Part shown: one piece after another, positions 30,205-40,911 of the stretch
Position numbering within the stretch: position 1 is the first letter of the stretch
How the letters are laid out: each line of letters opens with the position of its first letter
Origin: Deinococcus sp. KNUC1210
Lineage (GTDB): Bacteria > Deinococcota > Deinococci > Deinococcales > Deinococcaceae
Assembly (NCBI RefSeq): GCF_022344005.1
Contig: NZ_CP092190.1
Span: 1,178,001-1,242,000 of the forward strand
Reading direction: 5' to 3'
Length of the DNA: 64,000 nucleotides
Notes under the pieces: generated by a model
The model's input: only the letters and a program-made list of their open reading frames with translations
Databases searched by the model: none
Told to the model about the DNA's origin: nothing
Program-made: the position numbers and the translations under genes

Positions 30205-31797
30205 ATGCCTGCCAACACCACCGAGATCGAACGCCGCCTGTGGGCTGCCGCCGACAACCTGCGCGCCAACAGCAAGCTCCGCAGCCACGAGTACAGCACC
30301 CCCGTCCTGGGGCTGATCTTCCTGGCCTACGCCGATTACCGCTTCACCCAGGCCGAGGCTCGCCTCGCCAGCACCGGGGCGGGGCGGCGCTCTGGCCTCT
30401 CGCAGGACGACTACCAGGCCGAGGGCGTACTCTATGTGCCACCTGCGGCCCGCTACAGTGCGCTCCTGGCCCTCCCGGAGGGAGCCAACGTCGGGCAGGC
30501 CATCAACGACGCCATGCGGGCCATCGAGGACGACAACGAAGACCTGCGCGGCGTGCTGCCCAAGCTGTACAACCGCCTCGACAACAGCATCCTGGTATCG
30601 CTGCTCAAGGCCTTCAACTTTGGTGAGATCGCCGACGGGCTGGAGGGCGACGCCTTCGGCAAGATCTACGAGTACTTCCTGGGCAAGTTCGCCCGCGACG
30701 AGGGCGGCAAGGGCGGCGAGTTTTATACCCCAACCAGCCTGGTCAAGCTGATGGTCGAGATCATGGAACCCTTTCATGGGCGCATCTATGACCCGGCCTG
30801 CGGATCGGGCGGCATGTTCGTGCAGTCGGCGCACTTCATCGAGGAGCACCGCAAGAACCCGACCAACGAGATCAGCGTGTACGGGCAGGAGAAGACCGCT
30901 GAGACCGTTAAGCTCGCCAAGATGAACCTCGCGGTGCACGGGCTGAGCGGCGACATCCGTCAGGCGAACACTTTCTACGAAGACCCGCACACCAGCCCCG
31001 GCAAGTTCGACTTCGCGCTGGCGAATCCGCCCTTCAACGTCAGCGGCGTGGACAAAGACCGCATCGGCGTCGATCCGCGCCTGCCGTTCGGGCAGCCGAA
31101 GGGCGACAACGCCAACTACCTGTGGATGCAGTACATCTACAGCAGTCTCAACGAGCGGGGCCGTGCCGGGGTCGTCATGGCGAACAGTGCCAGCGACGCA
31201 CGCGGCAGCGAGCAGGAGATCCGCCGACAGATGATCCAGGCGGGCGGCGTGGACATCATGCTCAGCACCAGCAGCAACCTGTTCTACACGGTCACGCTGC
31301 CCGCGACGGTGTGGTTCTTCGACAAGCGCAAGCACGGCACGCCACGCGAGGACACGGTTCTGTTCATCGACGCACGGCACATCTTCACGCAGGTCACGCG
31401 GGCGATCCGCGAGCTGAGCGACACGCAGGTGGAGTTCATCGCCAACATCGCCAACCTGTACCGGGGCGAAGCCACGGAAAACCGCCACGGCAGTGGCGAA
31501 CTGATGCAGGAGCACTTCCCTGACGGCGTGTACCACGACGTGCTGGGGCTGTGCAAGGTCGCCACCCGCGCCGAGATCAAGGCGCAGGGTTGGAGTCTGA
31601 ACGCCGGGCGCTACGTGGGCGTGCAGGCCCGCGCCGCTGACGACTTCGACTTCAGCGTGCGACTGGGCGAATTGCAGGAGGAGCTGGAGGTGCTGAACGC
31701 CGAGGCGCATGAGCTGGAGGAGCGGATCAGCGAGAACGTGCTGGCGCTGCTAGATGGAAGTAGCGGGGAGGTCAGCGATGAAACAGTTCTGGGTTAA
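30205..31797 (+). CDS. hsdM: Type I restriction-modification DNA methyltransferase subunit HsdM
   Basis: A 530-residue N6-adenine methyltransferase subunit. An HsdM N-terminal helical domain ([18 protein letters not shown]) precedes the SAM-binding motif I DPACGSGG (196-203) and the catalytic NPPF (274-277, in [10 protein letters not shown]). The MGVV-type target region and a C-terminal helical coiled region ([19 protein letters not shown]) that contacts HsdS follow. The start at 30205 was preferred over an upstream one because the added N-terminus is Pro/Arg-rich and not family-like. It overlaps hsdS by 20 bp. Confidence 0.93.
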   Translation: MPANTTEIERRLWAAADNLRANSKLRSHEYSTPVLGLIFLAYADYRFTQAEARLASTGAGRRSGLSQDDYQAEGVLYVPPAARYSALLALPEGANVGQAINDAMRAIEDDNEDLRGVLPKLYNRLDNSILVSLLKAFNFGEIADGLEGDAFGKIYEYFLGKFARDEGGKGGEFYTPTSLVKLMVEIMEPFHGRIYDPACGSGGMFVQSAHFIEEHRKNPTNEISVYGQEKTAETVKLAKMNLAVHGLSGDIRQANTFYEDPHTSPGKFDFALANPPFNVSGVDKDRIGVDPRLPFGQPKGDNANYLWMQYIYSSLNERGRAGVVMANSASDARGSEQEIRRQMIQAGGVDIMLSTSSNLFYTVTLPATVWFFDKRKHGTPREDTVLFIDARHIFTQVTRAIRELSDTQVEFIANIANLYRGEATENRHGSGELMQEHFPDGVYHDVLGLCKVATRAEIKAQGWSLNAGRYVGVQARAADDFDFSVRLGELQEELEVLNAEAHELEERISENVLALLDGSSGEVSDETVLG

Positions 31798-33024
31798 TGT
31801 AAAGCTAGGCGACATGCTTACGTTTCAACGCGGTTTCGATATCACAAAAAAGCAGCAAACCGATGGGACGTACCCTATAGTCTCGTCGTCAGGAATCTCA
31901 TCTTTTCACGGTGAATACAAGTTCGTTGGCCCAGGAGTGGTTATCGGACGCAAGGGTACTCTTGGTACTGTTCACTATCTTTCTCAACCTTATTGGCCCC
32001 ATGACACAACATTGTGGATAAAGGACTTCAAAGGAAATGATCCAAAGTTCCTATTTTACATGCTCCAAACACTACAACTTGAACAATATGACGTCGGCGC
32101 AAGCAATCCCACTTTAAACCGCAATCATTTACATCTCCTTGATGCTCGGCGTCCCCCCTCCCCATACAGCGCAAAATCGCCGCCATCCTCTCGGCCTACG
32201 ATGACCTGATCGAGAACAACACGCGGCGGGTGCGGGTGCTAGAGGACATGGCCCGCGCCCTGTACCGCGAGTGGTTCGTGGAGTTCCGCTTCCCCGGCCA
32301 TGAAAACAGCGCCTTCGTGGAAGACGAGCACGGGCGCAGGCCGGAGGGGTGGGCGCGGGTGATGGTTTCAGAAGTTGCTTTAGTTCATCGAGGGCGCTCT
32401 TACAAGAAGGAGAATTTAGTAGTTGAAGGTGGACAATCATTCATTAATTTGAAGTGCATTGAGCGAGATGGTGGGTTTCGTCTGGATGGAGTCAAACGTT
32501 ACGAAGGGCCTCTCAAGCCTTCACAAACAGCAGTCGCCGGGGACATCGTTATGGGCGTCACCGACATGACCCAGGAGCGGCGTCTGGTTGCTCGAGCAGC
32601 CAGAGTGCCCAGACTCTCGGATAAAGCCGCCATTTCAATGGATCTCGTTAAAATCGAGCCCAGAAGCGATGTGGCAAGTGCATACCTGTACGGCATGTTT
32701 CGATTTTCTGACTTCGCGGATGAGGTGAAACAACATGCTAATGGTGCCAATGTCCTGCACTTAAGTCCAGACAGGATCACTTCTTTCGCGTTCAATATCG
32801 CTCCAGCACTCTTCAGAGACCAATACGCCGCCTTGGCTGAAAGGCTTTATACAGAAGTTGACGTTTTGAATCTCAAAAATGCCAACCTCCGGCGCACCCG
32901 TGACCTTCTTCTGCCCAAGCTCGTCTCAGGCGAACTCGACGTGTCGACGCTGGATGTTCGCGGGCCAGGGCTAGACCCAATGGCAGAGGTAGAGCAGACA
33001 CTCGAAGAGGGGGCGGTGGCATGA
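31778..33024 (+). pseudogene. hsdS: Type I restriction-modification specificity subunit HsdS, frameshifted as sequenced
   Basis: HsdS reads the split recognition sequence. The first half (VKLGDMLTFQRGFDITKK ... LHLLDARRP) and second half (LPIQRKIAAILSAYDDLIEN ... LVSGELDVSTL) are in different frames. The switch is at a C6 run (32153-32158); a seventh C gives one 415-residue protein, and the 1247-nt span is one base short. Both target-recognition domains (about 31,800-32,150 and 32,370-32,880) are distinctly AT-rich, while the central and C-terminal conserved helices are GC-rich, as expected from domain shuffling. The C tract could be a sequencing error or a phase-variation switch. Overlaps the next gene by 4 bp. 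Confidence 0.88.
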
Positions 33025-35900
33025 TCGCAGAACAGGCGAAACTGACGGAACTGCTCCAGGGCATCAAACAATTCGAGGTGCCGCTGTATCAGCGCCCGTA
33101 TTCCTGGGGAAACACGGAGCGCGAGCAGTTCTGGCGCGACATCCTGCGGGCTGGGCGCGACCCGAAGCCGGGCATGCACTTCACGGGTTCTGTGGTGTTC
33201 ATGGAGCGCACGGGCAGCATGGCAGGCAACCTCAAACGGGCACGGCTGATCGATGGTCAGCAGCGCCTGACCACGCTCTCGCTGCTGATGCTCGCGGTGG
33301 CGGAGTGCATGGCGGGACAGGAGGCGCTGGAACTGCCGTTGGAAGGCACAGTAGACGTGCAGCGCATCGAGGCGTCCGACATCCGCGAAGACTACCTGCT
33401 GAACAAGCGCCTGACGGGCGATTCGCGGTTCAAACTGTTGCCCACCCACGCCGACCGGGACACGCTGAAGTTCCTGCTGGGCGAAGGGCCACAGCCTACG
33501 AAGGTGTCGCGGGAGGTGGAGGCAGGCGCGGTCTTTTTCCGACAGAGGCTCGCCTTGCCAGGAACGAACCTAAAGGAAGTGCTGCGCGGCGTGCATAAGT
33601 TACAGGTGGTGTCAGTGGCGCTGGAGGAAGGCCGCGACGATCCGCAGCTGATCTTCGAGAGCCTCAACAGCACCGGCAAGGACCTGACGCAGGCTGACCT
33701 GATCCGCAACAACGTGCTGATGGGTCTGAACCATGAACAGCAGGACGAGCTGAGCCGTGAGTACTGGGTGCCGATGGAGGCCCGCTTCGCCGACACCGAA
33801 GACGGCACCTTTGACCGTTTCATGCGCGATTTTCTGACGCTCCGCACGCGCAGCATCCCCAACGAGCAAGAGGTCTTCGCAGCCTTCAAGGCGTACCGGG
33901 CCGCTCGTCCAGGCGACGAGGGCGTGAAGTCTCTGGTCGCTGACGTAGCCCACCTGGCGCGCCTGTACATGGGTGTCGTCAACCCTGACTCGCTGCCGCA
34001 GGCTGGGGTACAACTGGCGATGGCTGACCTCGCGGCACTGAGGGTGCGGGTCGTCTCGCCGTTCCTGCTGGAACTGCTGGAAGACCGTGAGCAGGGCCGC
34101 ATGACCGACGATACCCTGACGCAGGCGCTGCGGCTGATCGAATCGTTTTTAATGCGCCGCGCAGTCACGGGTGAGCGCACCTCACCGCTCAACCGCTTCT
34201 TCGCGGCACTGGGCCGCGACCTCCACAAGGACGGCGAGTACCTGCGGTCTCTCGAACGCGCCCTAGTGCGTTTCCAGGATCGTGACCAGGACGGCTTCCC
34301 CTCGGATGAGGTGTTCGCGGCAGCACTCAAGACGGCAGCGCTGTACCGCATGAATGTCTGCAAACCGCTGCTGGTGCGGCTGGAACGAGGGATGAGTCCC
34401 AAAGAAGCATTCGAGGAAGGTACGCTGACCATCGAACACGTCATGCCCCAGAATGACAAGGAAGACTCGCTGAGTCCGGCGTGGCAGACGATGCTCGGCC
34501 CGGACTGGCGTGCGGTACAGGCGCGGCTGGTGCATACCCTCGGCAACCTGACGCTGACCGGCTATAACAGCGAGCTGGGCGACCGACCCTTCCACGACAA
34601 ACAGATACTTCCTGCACCCAAGGGGTATATGCACAGCCGTCTGTTGATGACGCGCGAGCTGGCGGCGTTGCCGGAGTGGAATGAGACACGGATCCAGGAG
34701 CGGGCAATCGAACTGACGCAGCGTGCCCTGGCACTCTGGCCGTTCCCGACACTCACGCCGGAGGAGTTGTCGGCCCTGCGGGCCGAGGGACGGCAGCGGG
34801 GCAAGGTCAAAACGGTGGAAGATCACCTGGAGACCAGCAGTGCAGCGCTGCGCTCGCTCTACGAACAGGTGCGCGCACGGTTGCTGAAACTCCCCGGAGG
34901 GGTCAGGGAAGAGCCTCAGAAGCAATACATCGCCTACAAAGTTGCAGGAGCCAACTTCTGCGACCTCGCCGTGCAACCCTCGTTGAGCACCTTGAAGTGC
35001 TGGCTCAACATTCCACCGAGCCAAATTGACGACCCCCACCGCTTGACGCAGGACATCACTGGCAAGGGCAAAGCAGGCAATGGGAACGTCGAACTGGTCT
35101 TGACGCTCCAGAGCGATCTCGATGCCTTCGAGGCCCTGGCACAGCAGGCCCTGGACTACCAGAGTGCCAGGGCAGCAGGAAAAGTCAGCACTCCAGAAGT
35201 CAATGAGGCGGAGGCTGCCCTCGCTGCTCTCCCGGACGTGCAGCGGCAGGTGCTCGCTGAACTGGAGGCGCGCCTCTTATCGTTACCGGGGGTCCAGCGC
35301 GTCACCAACAAGTTCTATATCTCCTTCCGAAGCAACCGAGTCTTCCTGGAGTTGCGGGCACGCACGGCGTCGTTGTACCTCTCTGTCAAGGGTCTTCCTA
35401 GCGGCCCGATGGAAGATCCAACTGAAGAGTGGCGTTCACTGGATGACTGGTGGCACCGAACCATCAGAACACTTGACGATCTGGAGGGAGCGTGGCCGAC
35501 GGTGCAGGCTGCCTACGACAGTCAGCAGGCGATCCCAGCTGCAACAGCCGCCAGCCGAACGACTATCCGCACCTTCTTCACACAGATCCTTGGCCTTGTC
35601 AGTGACCTGAGCAATGTCACGATCGAAACCACCAAAAACGCCGATACATTCCTGCGAATACCTGGACAACCCCAGCATCTCGCCCGTATCAATCAACACA
35701 ACCCAAGTGGCGTGGTGGAACTTCTGCTGAATATCCCCTTCGCAGAAGTGAATGACCCGACGGGCCGAGGCGAGTCCAGGATGAAGCACACCTCGCTTCC
35801 TGCCGGTCACTTCAGCGTAGGTCTACGTCCAGGCGAGGACGAGGCGGCGACCAGTCTCCTCACACAACTCTTCACCCGGTATGGGGCATTGCGTGCGTGA
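33021..35900 (+). CDS. GmrSD-type DUF262/DUF1524 restriction enzyme with DUF5655-like tail
   Basis: 959 residues. The DUF262 ParB/sulfiredoxin-like NTPase domain comes first (VPLYQRPYSW at 20-29 and DGQQRLTTLSLL at 78-89). A DUF1524 HNH nuclease follows (TIEHVMPQN near residue 470, then LGNLTLTGYNSELGDRPF). Known GmrSD enzymes cut phage DNA with glucosylated hydroxymethylcytosine. From about residue 633 there is a DUF5655-like domain (YIAYKVAGANFCDLAVQPS ... LKCWLNI) and two further segments that look like diverged copies (YISFRSNRVFLELRARTASL; TFLRIPGQPQHLARINQHN with VVELLLNIPF). The gene sits between hsdS and hsdR with overlaps of 4 and 20 bp, so it is expressed with the type I system. Confidence 0.88.
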   Translation: MIAEQAKLTELLQGIKQFEVPLYQRPYSWGNTEREQFWRDILRAGRDPKPGMHFTGSVVFMERTGSMAGNLKRARLIDGQQRLTTLSLLMLAVAECMAGQEALELPLEGTVDVQRIEASDIREDYLLNKRLTGDSRFKLLPTHADRDTLKFLLGEGPQPTKVSREVEAGAVFFRQRLALPGTNLKEVLRGVHKLQVVSVALEEGRDDPQLIFESLNSTGKDLTQADLIRNNVLMGLNHEQQDELSREYWVPMEARFADTEDGTFDRFMRDFLTLRTRSIPNEQEVFAAFKAYRAARPGDEGVKSLVADVAHLARLYMGVVNPDSLPQAGVQLAMADLAALRVRVVSPFLLELLEDREQGRMTDDTLTQALRLIESFLMRRAVTGERTSPLNRFFAALGRDLHKDGEYLRSLERALVRFQDRDQDGFPSDEVFAAALKTAALYRMNVCKPLLVRLERGMSPKEAFEEGTLTIEHVMPQNDKEDSLSPAWQTMLGPDWRAVQARLVHTLGNLTLTGYNSELGDRPFHDKQILPAPKGYMHSRLLMTRELAALPEWNETRIQERAIELTQRALALWPFPTLTPEELSALRAEGRQRGKVKTVEDHLETSSAALRSLYEQVRARLLKLPGGVREEPQKQYIAYKVAGANFCDLAVQPSLSTLKCWLNIPPSQIDDPHRLTQDITGKGKAGNGNVELVLTLQSDLDAFEALAQQALDYQSARAAGKVSTPEVNEAEAALAALPDVQRQVLAELEARLLSLPGVQRVTNKFYISFRSNRVFLELRARTASLYLSVKGLPSGPMEDPTEEWRSLDDWWHRTIRTLDDLEGAWPTVQAAYDSQQAIPAATAASRTTIRTFFTQILGLVSDLSNVTIETTKNADTFLRIPGQPQHLARINQHNPSGVVELLLNIPFAEVNDPTGRGESRMKHTSLPAGHFSVGLRPGEDEAATSLLTQLFTRYGALRA

Positions 35901-38900
35901 GTACAGCGAGGCGCGGCTGGTCGAAGAAACCTGCCAGAGTATCCTGCGCGAGCTAGGGTGGCACACACTCGACGCCACACACGAAACCCTGGGGGAACGC
36001 GGCACCCTGGGACGCGAGAGCCAGCGCGAGGTAGTGCTGCGGCGTGATCTGCGCGACGCGCTGAAGCGGCTGAATCCTAATCTCCCCTCCTCCGGCATCG
36101 AGCAGGCGGTGGAGTTGCTGGCGCAGGATCGCTCGGCGCTGTCAGCAGTGGCGGGTAACCAGGAACTGCACCAACTGATGATCGACGGTGTCCTCGTCCT
36201 GGTGCCGGACGAGGACGGCGAGACACCCGCGCGGGTCACAGTGATCGACTGGGAACAACCCGGCAACAACACCTTCCTGGCGGTGCAGCAGCTCACCATT
36301 CGCAGCGACCTGTACACCCGCCGCCCGGACGTGATCGGCTTCGTCAACGGACTGCCGCTGGTGTTCATCGAGCTGAAGTCCTCACACCGCCGGTTGCGGA
36401 ACGCCTACCGCGACAACCTACGCGACTACCGCGACACCATCCCGCACCTGTTCCAGGCGAACGCCGTACAGGTACTGTCCAACGGCACGGACGCGGTGGT
36501 CGGGAGCATGACAGCCGGCTGGGAGCATTTCGCCGAATGGGTACGCGTCGAGCGTGAAGACGAGCCGCGCCGGGTCGGGCTGAGCACGCTGCTGCGCGGC
36601 GTGTGCGACCCGGCACGGCTGCTTGATCTGGTCGAGAACTTCACCGTGTACCTCGAGACGAAGGGCGGCGTGGCGAAGATCCTGGCGAAGAACCACCAGG
36701 TACTGGGCGTGAATAATGCCCTGCGGGCGCTCGAAGATGCCAGGGCCAACCGGGGCCGCCTGGGGGTGTTCTGGCACACTCAGGGGTCGGGCAAGAGTCT
36801 GAGTATGGTGTTCTTCTCACGCAAGGTGCTGCGGAAGGTGCCGGGCAACTGGAGCTTCCTGATCGTCACTGACCGCGACGAACTCGACGAGCAGATCTAC
36901 ACCACCTTCGCCCGTACCGGCACCGTGACCGAGAACGAAGATCAGGTGCGGGCCGCGAGCGGCGCTCATCTGCGTGAGCTGCTGACGCACGACCACCGCT
37001 ACCTGTTCACGCTGATTCAGAAATTCCACGCGCCGCAGGGCGAGGCGTACCCGGCGCTCTCGGCCCGCCGCGACGTGATCGTGATGACCGACGAAGCGCA
37101 CCGCAGTCAGTACGACCTGTTCGCGGGCAACATGCGCGCCGCGCTCCCGAACGCGTCCTTCATCGGCTTCACCGGCACGCCGCTGATGGACGGCGAGCAG
37201 AAGACCCGTGAGGTGTTCGGCGACTACGTGTCGGTGTACAACTTCAGCGAGGCAGTGCAGGACAGGGCCACCGTGCCGCTGTACTACGAGAACCGCATCC
37301 CGGAGTTGCAGCTCACCAACGCCGACCTCCAGGCGAACATGGAAGACCTGCTCGACCGCGAAGGTGTGGACGAGCAGGCCGAGCGACTGGTGGAGCGCGA
37401 GTTCAGCCGCGAGTACCAGCTCATCACGCGAGATGACCGGCTGGAGAAGATCGCGCAGGATCTGGTGCGCCACTTCCTGGGACGCGGACAGTTCGGCAAG
37501 GCGATGGTGGTCAGCATCGACAAAGCCACCGCCGTGCGGATGTACGACAAGGTGCAGCGGTACTGGCAAGATGAACAGCTCGCGCTGGAGGCACAGCTCG
37601 CTCACGCCAGCGGCGATGAGCGCGACGGGCTGCACAACCGGCTGCGGTTCATGCAGGGCACCGATATGGCGGTGGTGCTGTCGCAGTCACAGAATGAAGT
37701 GGCCGACTTCCGTGACCGGGGACTCGACATCACGCCGCACCGTCGGCGCATGGTGCAGGAAGACCTGGAGGAGAAATTCAAAGACCCTGGCGATCCGCTG
37801 CGGCTGGTGTTCGTGTGCGCCATGTGGATGACCGGCTTCGACGCGCCGAGCGTCAGCACCATCTACCTCGACAAGCCGATGCGAAACCACACGCTGATGC
37901 AGACCATCGCGCGCGCCAACCGCGTGTGGGAGGAGAAGGTCAGCGGGCTGATCGTGGACTATGTGGGCGTATTCCGCAATCTCCAGCGAGCGCTCGCCAT
38001 CTACGGCGCAGGGAACGGCTCTGGGGTCGGAGCGGGCGACACGCCAGTGCAGCAAAAGGAGGAGCTGTTGGCGGCGCTGCGGGCCACCCTGAGCGAGCTG
38101 GACGCTCTGGTAACAGCACACGGCATCGACCCGCAGACGGTGATCGCCGCCACCGGCGAGGCCAAGCTGGAGCTGATCCGCGACGCGACCGACGCGCTGC
38201 TCGCCGGAGATGACCTCACGAAGCGCTTCATCGACCTCTCGAATACCGTCAACCGACTCTTCAAGGCGGTGTTGCCCGACAGGGAGGCGCAGGAGTTCGC
38301 TGCGCAGCGGGCGCTGTACCTGGTGCTGGCCGAGCGGCTAACCCTGGAGAGTGACGAGCCGGAGCTGGACGGGGTGATGCAGCGCATCGAGGGGCTGCTC
38401 GACACCTCTGTGGCTGCCTACGGCTACGTCATCCGTGACGCGACGAGCCGCCTCGACCTGAGCCAGGTGGATTTCGACAAACTCCAGGCGATGTTCGAGC
38501 ACACCCCGCGCAAGCGCACCGAGGCCGAGAAGCTGCGGGCCGCACTGAATGGAGAAGTGCAGCGCCTGACGCGGCTGAACAAGACCCGCGCCAACTACGC
38601 CGCGCAGCTCGAGGCGATGATCCAGACCTACAACGCCGGATTAGCCAACGTGGAGACCTTCTTCGAGGAGTTGCTGCGGCTGGGACGCGACCTAAGCGAC
38701 GAGGTCAAACGCGCTCTGCGCGAACACCTCAGCGAGGAGGAGCTGGCGGTCTTCGACCAGATCACAGCGACGGGCGTGGAGCTGCCAGAGGCCGAGCGTG
38801 AGCAGATCAAGGTGGTGGCACGCGCACTCCTTACGCGGCTCAAGGGCGATCAACTGGTGCTGGACTGGCGCAAGAAGCAGCAGGCGCGCGCGCGGGTGAA

Positions 38901-39033
38901 ACAGACGATCCGCCGCGAGCTCGACGCCCTCCCGCAGGACTTCAGCAAACCGGCATACGACCAGGCGGTGCAGGCTCTTTACGCCCACGTGTACGAATCG
39001 TACACGGGCGAGGGTGAAAGCGTGTATTCCTGA
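35881..39033 (+). CDS. hsdR: Type I restriction endonuclease subunit HsdR
   Basis: A 1050-residue motor-nuclease subunit. The N-terminal PD-(D/E)XK nuclease has Asp150 (RRPDVIGFVNG) and Glu164-x-Lys166 (VFIELKSSH). The SF2 translocase has Walker A QGSGKSLS near 301-308, DEAH at 404-407 (MTDEAHRSQ), FIGFTGTPL and late motif V/VI TGFDAPSVSTIYLDKPM and QTIARANRV. The C-terminal helical part binds the HsdMS core. Length and order are normal. The ATG at 35881 overlaps the GmrSD-type gene by 20 bp; GTG at 35893 is an alternative start. Confidence 0.95.
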   Translation: MGHCVREYSEARLVEETCQSILRELGWHTLDATHETLGERGTLGRESQREVVLRRDLRDALKRLNPNLPSSGIEQAVELLAQDRSALSAVAGNQELHQLMIDGVLVLVPDEDGETPARVTVIDWEQPGNNTFLAVQQLTIRSDLYTRRPDVIGFVNGLPLVFIELKSSHRRLRNAYRDNLRDYRDTIPHLFQANAVQVLSNGTDAVVGSMTAGWEHFAEWVRVEREDEPRRVGLSTLLRGVCDPARLLDLVENFTVYLETKGGVAKILAKNHQVLGVNNALRALEDARANRGRLGVFWHTQGSGKSLSMVFFSRKVLRKVPGNWSFLIVTDRDELDEQIYTTFARTGTVTENEDQVRAASGAHLRELLTHDHRYLFTLIQKFHAPQGEAYPALSARRDVIVMTDEAHRSQYDLFAGNMRAALPNASFIGFTGTPLMDGEQKTREVFGDYVSVYNFSEAVQDRATVPLYYENRIPELQLTNADLQANMEDLLDREGVDEQAERLVEREFSREYQLITRDDRLEKIAQDLVRHFLGRGQFGKAMVVSIDKATAVRMYDKVQRYWQDEQLALEAQLAHASGDERDGLHNRLRFMQGTDMAVVLSQSQNEVADFRDRGLDITPHRRRMVQEDLEEKFKDPGDPLRLVFVCAMWMTGFDAPSVSTIYLDKPMRNHTLMQTIARANRVWEEKVSGLIVDYVGVFRNLQRALAIYGAGNGSGVGAGDTPVQQKEELLAALRATLSELDALVTAHGIDPQTVIAATGEAKLELIRDATDALLAGDDLTKRFIDLSNTVNRLFKAVLPDREAQEFAAQRALYLVLAERLTLESDEPELDGVMQRIEGLLDTSVAAYGYVIRDATSRLDLSQVDFDKLQAMFEHTPRKRTEAEKLRAALNGEVQRLTRLNKTRANYAAQLEAMIQTYNAGLANVETFFEELLRLGRDLSDEVKRALREHLSEEELAVFDQITATGVELPEAEREQIKVVARALLTRLKGDQLVLDWRKKQQARARVKQTIRRELDALPQDFSKPAYDQAVQALYAHVYESYTGEGESVYS

Positions 39034-39080
39034 CGAGATCTGCCAGGCGTGCTGCGGGGCGTGTCCAGGTGCGAGCGCTT

Positions 39081-39100
39081 GTTGGCGCGGGCGCGCCAAC
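39081..39100. repeat. GC-rich hairpin after hsdR
   Basis: GTTGGCGCG and CGCGCCAAC are perfect 9-bp arms separated by GG. There is no T tract, so it is a structured 3' end at most. Confidence 0.5.
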
Positions 39101-39270
39101 GTAACGGAAAGAGAGAACCCCATGCAACGCTGCCAAGATGACCGTTCGTTGCTTCAGAACAACGCGTGCAGATGTCACGACTGGATATCTGAGCGATGCG
39201 GCAAGCCTTCCCCCAATTTTTTGAGGCACCATGCCGAGGGCGAACTGCCACGTTGGAACAGCAGCCCCCC

Positions 39271-40731
39271 CTACTCCCCACCCCTTCCATACCCCAAGGT
39301 GCGCTCCAGCAGCGACAGAGGGTGCGCTGCCGGCAACGGCCGAACCGTTTCTCCGAGCAGGTGTTGCAGGCTGGCAGGAGGACGCGTGAAGTAGCGGTTT
39401 CCCGCACCGCTCAGCAGCCGCACAACCGCCTGATCGAGCACGTCATGCAGTTCGGGAAGCGCCTGACTGCGCCAGCTAAGCAGAAGTTCGGCGGCGTCAA
39501 AGCGGCTCAATCGCTGAGCCAGCGAAAGCAACACGCGTTGCTGCACTCCTGTCTGCGCGTCCGGCCACAGGCCGGTGAGTACCCTGAACGTCAGCAGATC
39601 TACGACCTCCAGCGCACGCGCCGCGACCCGGCTGACGCGGGGAGAACGCAGCAATGCCGCCTCCAGAGACGCGTGGTATGTCCTGGCGTCGAGCGTCCCG
39701 ACGGCGTGCAGGGCCTCGACTTGAACTGCAGTCCTGGGATGGTCGAGGAACGGCGAGATGCGGGCAGCGTCCTCGGGGCGTCCCACCTCCGCCAGACCGG
39801 AGATCCAGCCAGGGAGTTGCCGCTGATCAAGTGCATCCTGCGACTGCGCCAGGTAGAGCTGCCGCACATCCTCTCCCGTCTGACCGAGAGCGTACTGGGC
39901 GACCAGCCGGACGCGTGACTGAGGATCGAGGAGCGCCGCGTCCAGCACGAAACGGAGGTCATCGATACCGCGCAGGTGCAGCAGTTCCTTGAGCGCGAAC
40001 GCCCGCAGCCTGGCGTCGGGATCATTCAAAAGCTCCGGTAGCTGTTCATGAGCTGCGCCCGCTGCCACGGCGAGGCGAACCTGAGCCGATGCATCATGCA
40101 GGAACAGCCCGTGCAGAGCGGGCGGCAGGTTCCCAGTGGCGCCGATCACCTGCCGAGCGAGCGCGAGACGCGTCCCCGAGTCCAGCGCGCGCAGCGTGAC
40201 GCGCACGTCCTTGAACACTGCCGGATCGCACAGCAGCGTGACCACCTCTGACAGCAGCGCCGCGTCTGGCGCGCGGATCGACCCGTCCAGGCGCGACACC
40301 AACGAGAAGGCCAGCAGCCAGTGGCGGACGTGCGCGGCGTCCAGTCTGGCGCGGAGCGCCTGCTGTGCCTGCTGCCGAACTGGCAGCACCCAGTCGTTCA
40401 GCCGGACGAGCAGTAGCCCGGTCGAGTGCGGGGTGTCGAGATCGGCCAGTTGCCGGACAGCAAGCTCTCGAACGAACCCACTGGGATGGCTCGCCAGCGC
40501 CGCCACCAGGCCAGGCGTCTTCAGTAGCCACTCGGCATCGGCGGACGTGCTGAGTGCCGATACCGGCAGATGGATTCGGAAGGCCGCCCGAAGGCGCTCG
40601 TCGAATACCGGGAGATCAGGTGCTGCCAGTCCTTCTACCAGGACTTCGAGCCGTTGGGTCTCGCCATAGATCCGCCAGTGGAACACGGCCGCATCGATGT
40701 CGGAGAACGCGGGGAGCGGACGACGAGCCAT
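39271..40731 (-). CDS. HEAT-repeat-like protein
   Basis: 486 residues. An unassigned N-terminal part of about 60 residues is followed by a long alpha-helical solenoid. Repeats of about 30 residues are visible, for example GLVAALASHPSGFVRELAVR, LLVRLNDWVLPVRQQAQQAL, LHDASAQVRLAVAAGAAH, LNDPDARLRAFALKEL, LLDPQSRVRLVAQYAL and FLDHPRTAVQVEALHAV. HEAT solenoids bind proteins or nucleic acids; no catalytic motif is seen. It converges on hsdR and diverges from a 90-residue gene. The start at 40731 was chosen over 40788 because of composition; neither has a good ribosome site. Confidence 0.75.
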   Translation of the reverse strand: MARRPLPAFSDIDAAVFHWRIYGETQRLEVLVEGLAAPDLPVFDERLRAAFRIHLPVSALSTSADAEWLLKTPGLVAALASHPSGFVRELAVRQLADLDTPHSTGLLLVRLNDWVLPVRQQAQQALRARLDAAHVRHWLLAFSLVSRLDGSIRAPDAALLSEVVTLLCDPAVFKDVRVTLRALDSGTRLALARQVIGATGNLPPALHGLFLHDASAQVRLAVAAGAAHEQLPELLNDPDARLRAFALKELLHLRGIDDLRFVLDAALLDPQSRVRLVAQYALGQTGEDVRQLYLAQSQDALDQRQLPGWISGLAEVGRPEDAARISPFLDHPRTAVQVEALHAVGTLDARTYHASLEAALLRSPRVSRVAARALEVVDLLTFRVLTGLWPDAQTGVQQRVLLSLAQRLSRFDAAELLLSWRSQALPELHDVLDQAVVRLLSGAGNRYFTRPPASLQHLLGETVRPLPAAHPLSLLERTLGYGRGGE

Positions 40732-40911
40732 ACGACAGGCTAGCGGATGCCCCACTTGTGAAGCGACGTTGCCCCGCAACGCCCGCATTCACAAGGTTAT
40801 AGGAAGCCCCCTTACTCCCCCACCCACTCAAAACGGTTTTCCTCACGGCAGCGCTTCCCACGAGAGCACAGCAACGAGAGCGCCCAGATCGGTGCGCCCA
40901 AAGGAGATCAC

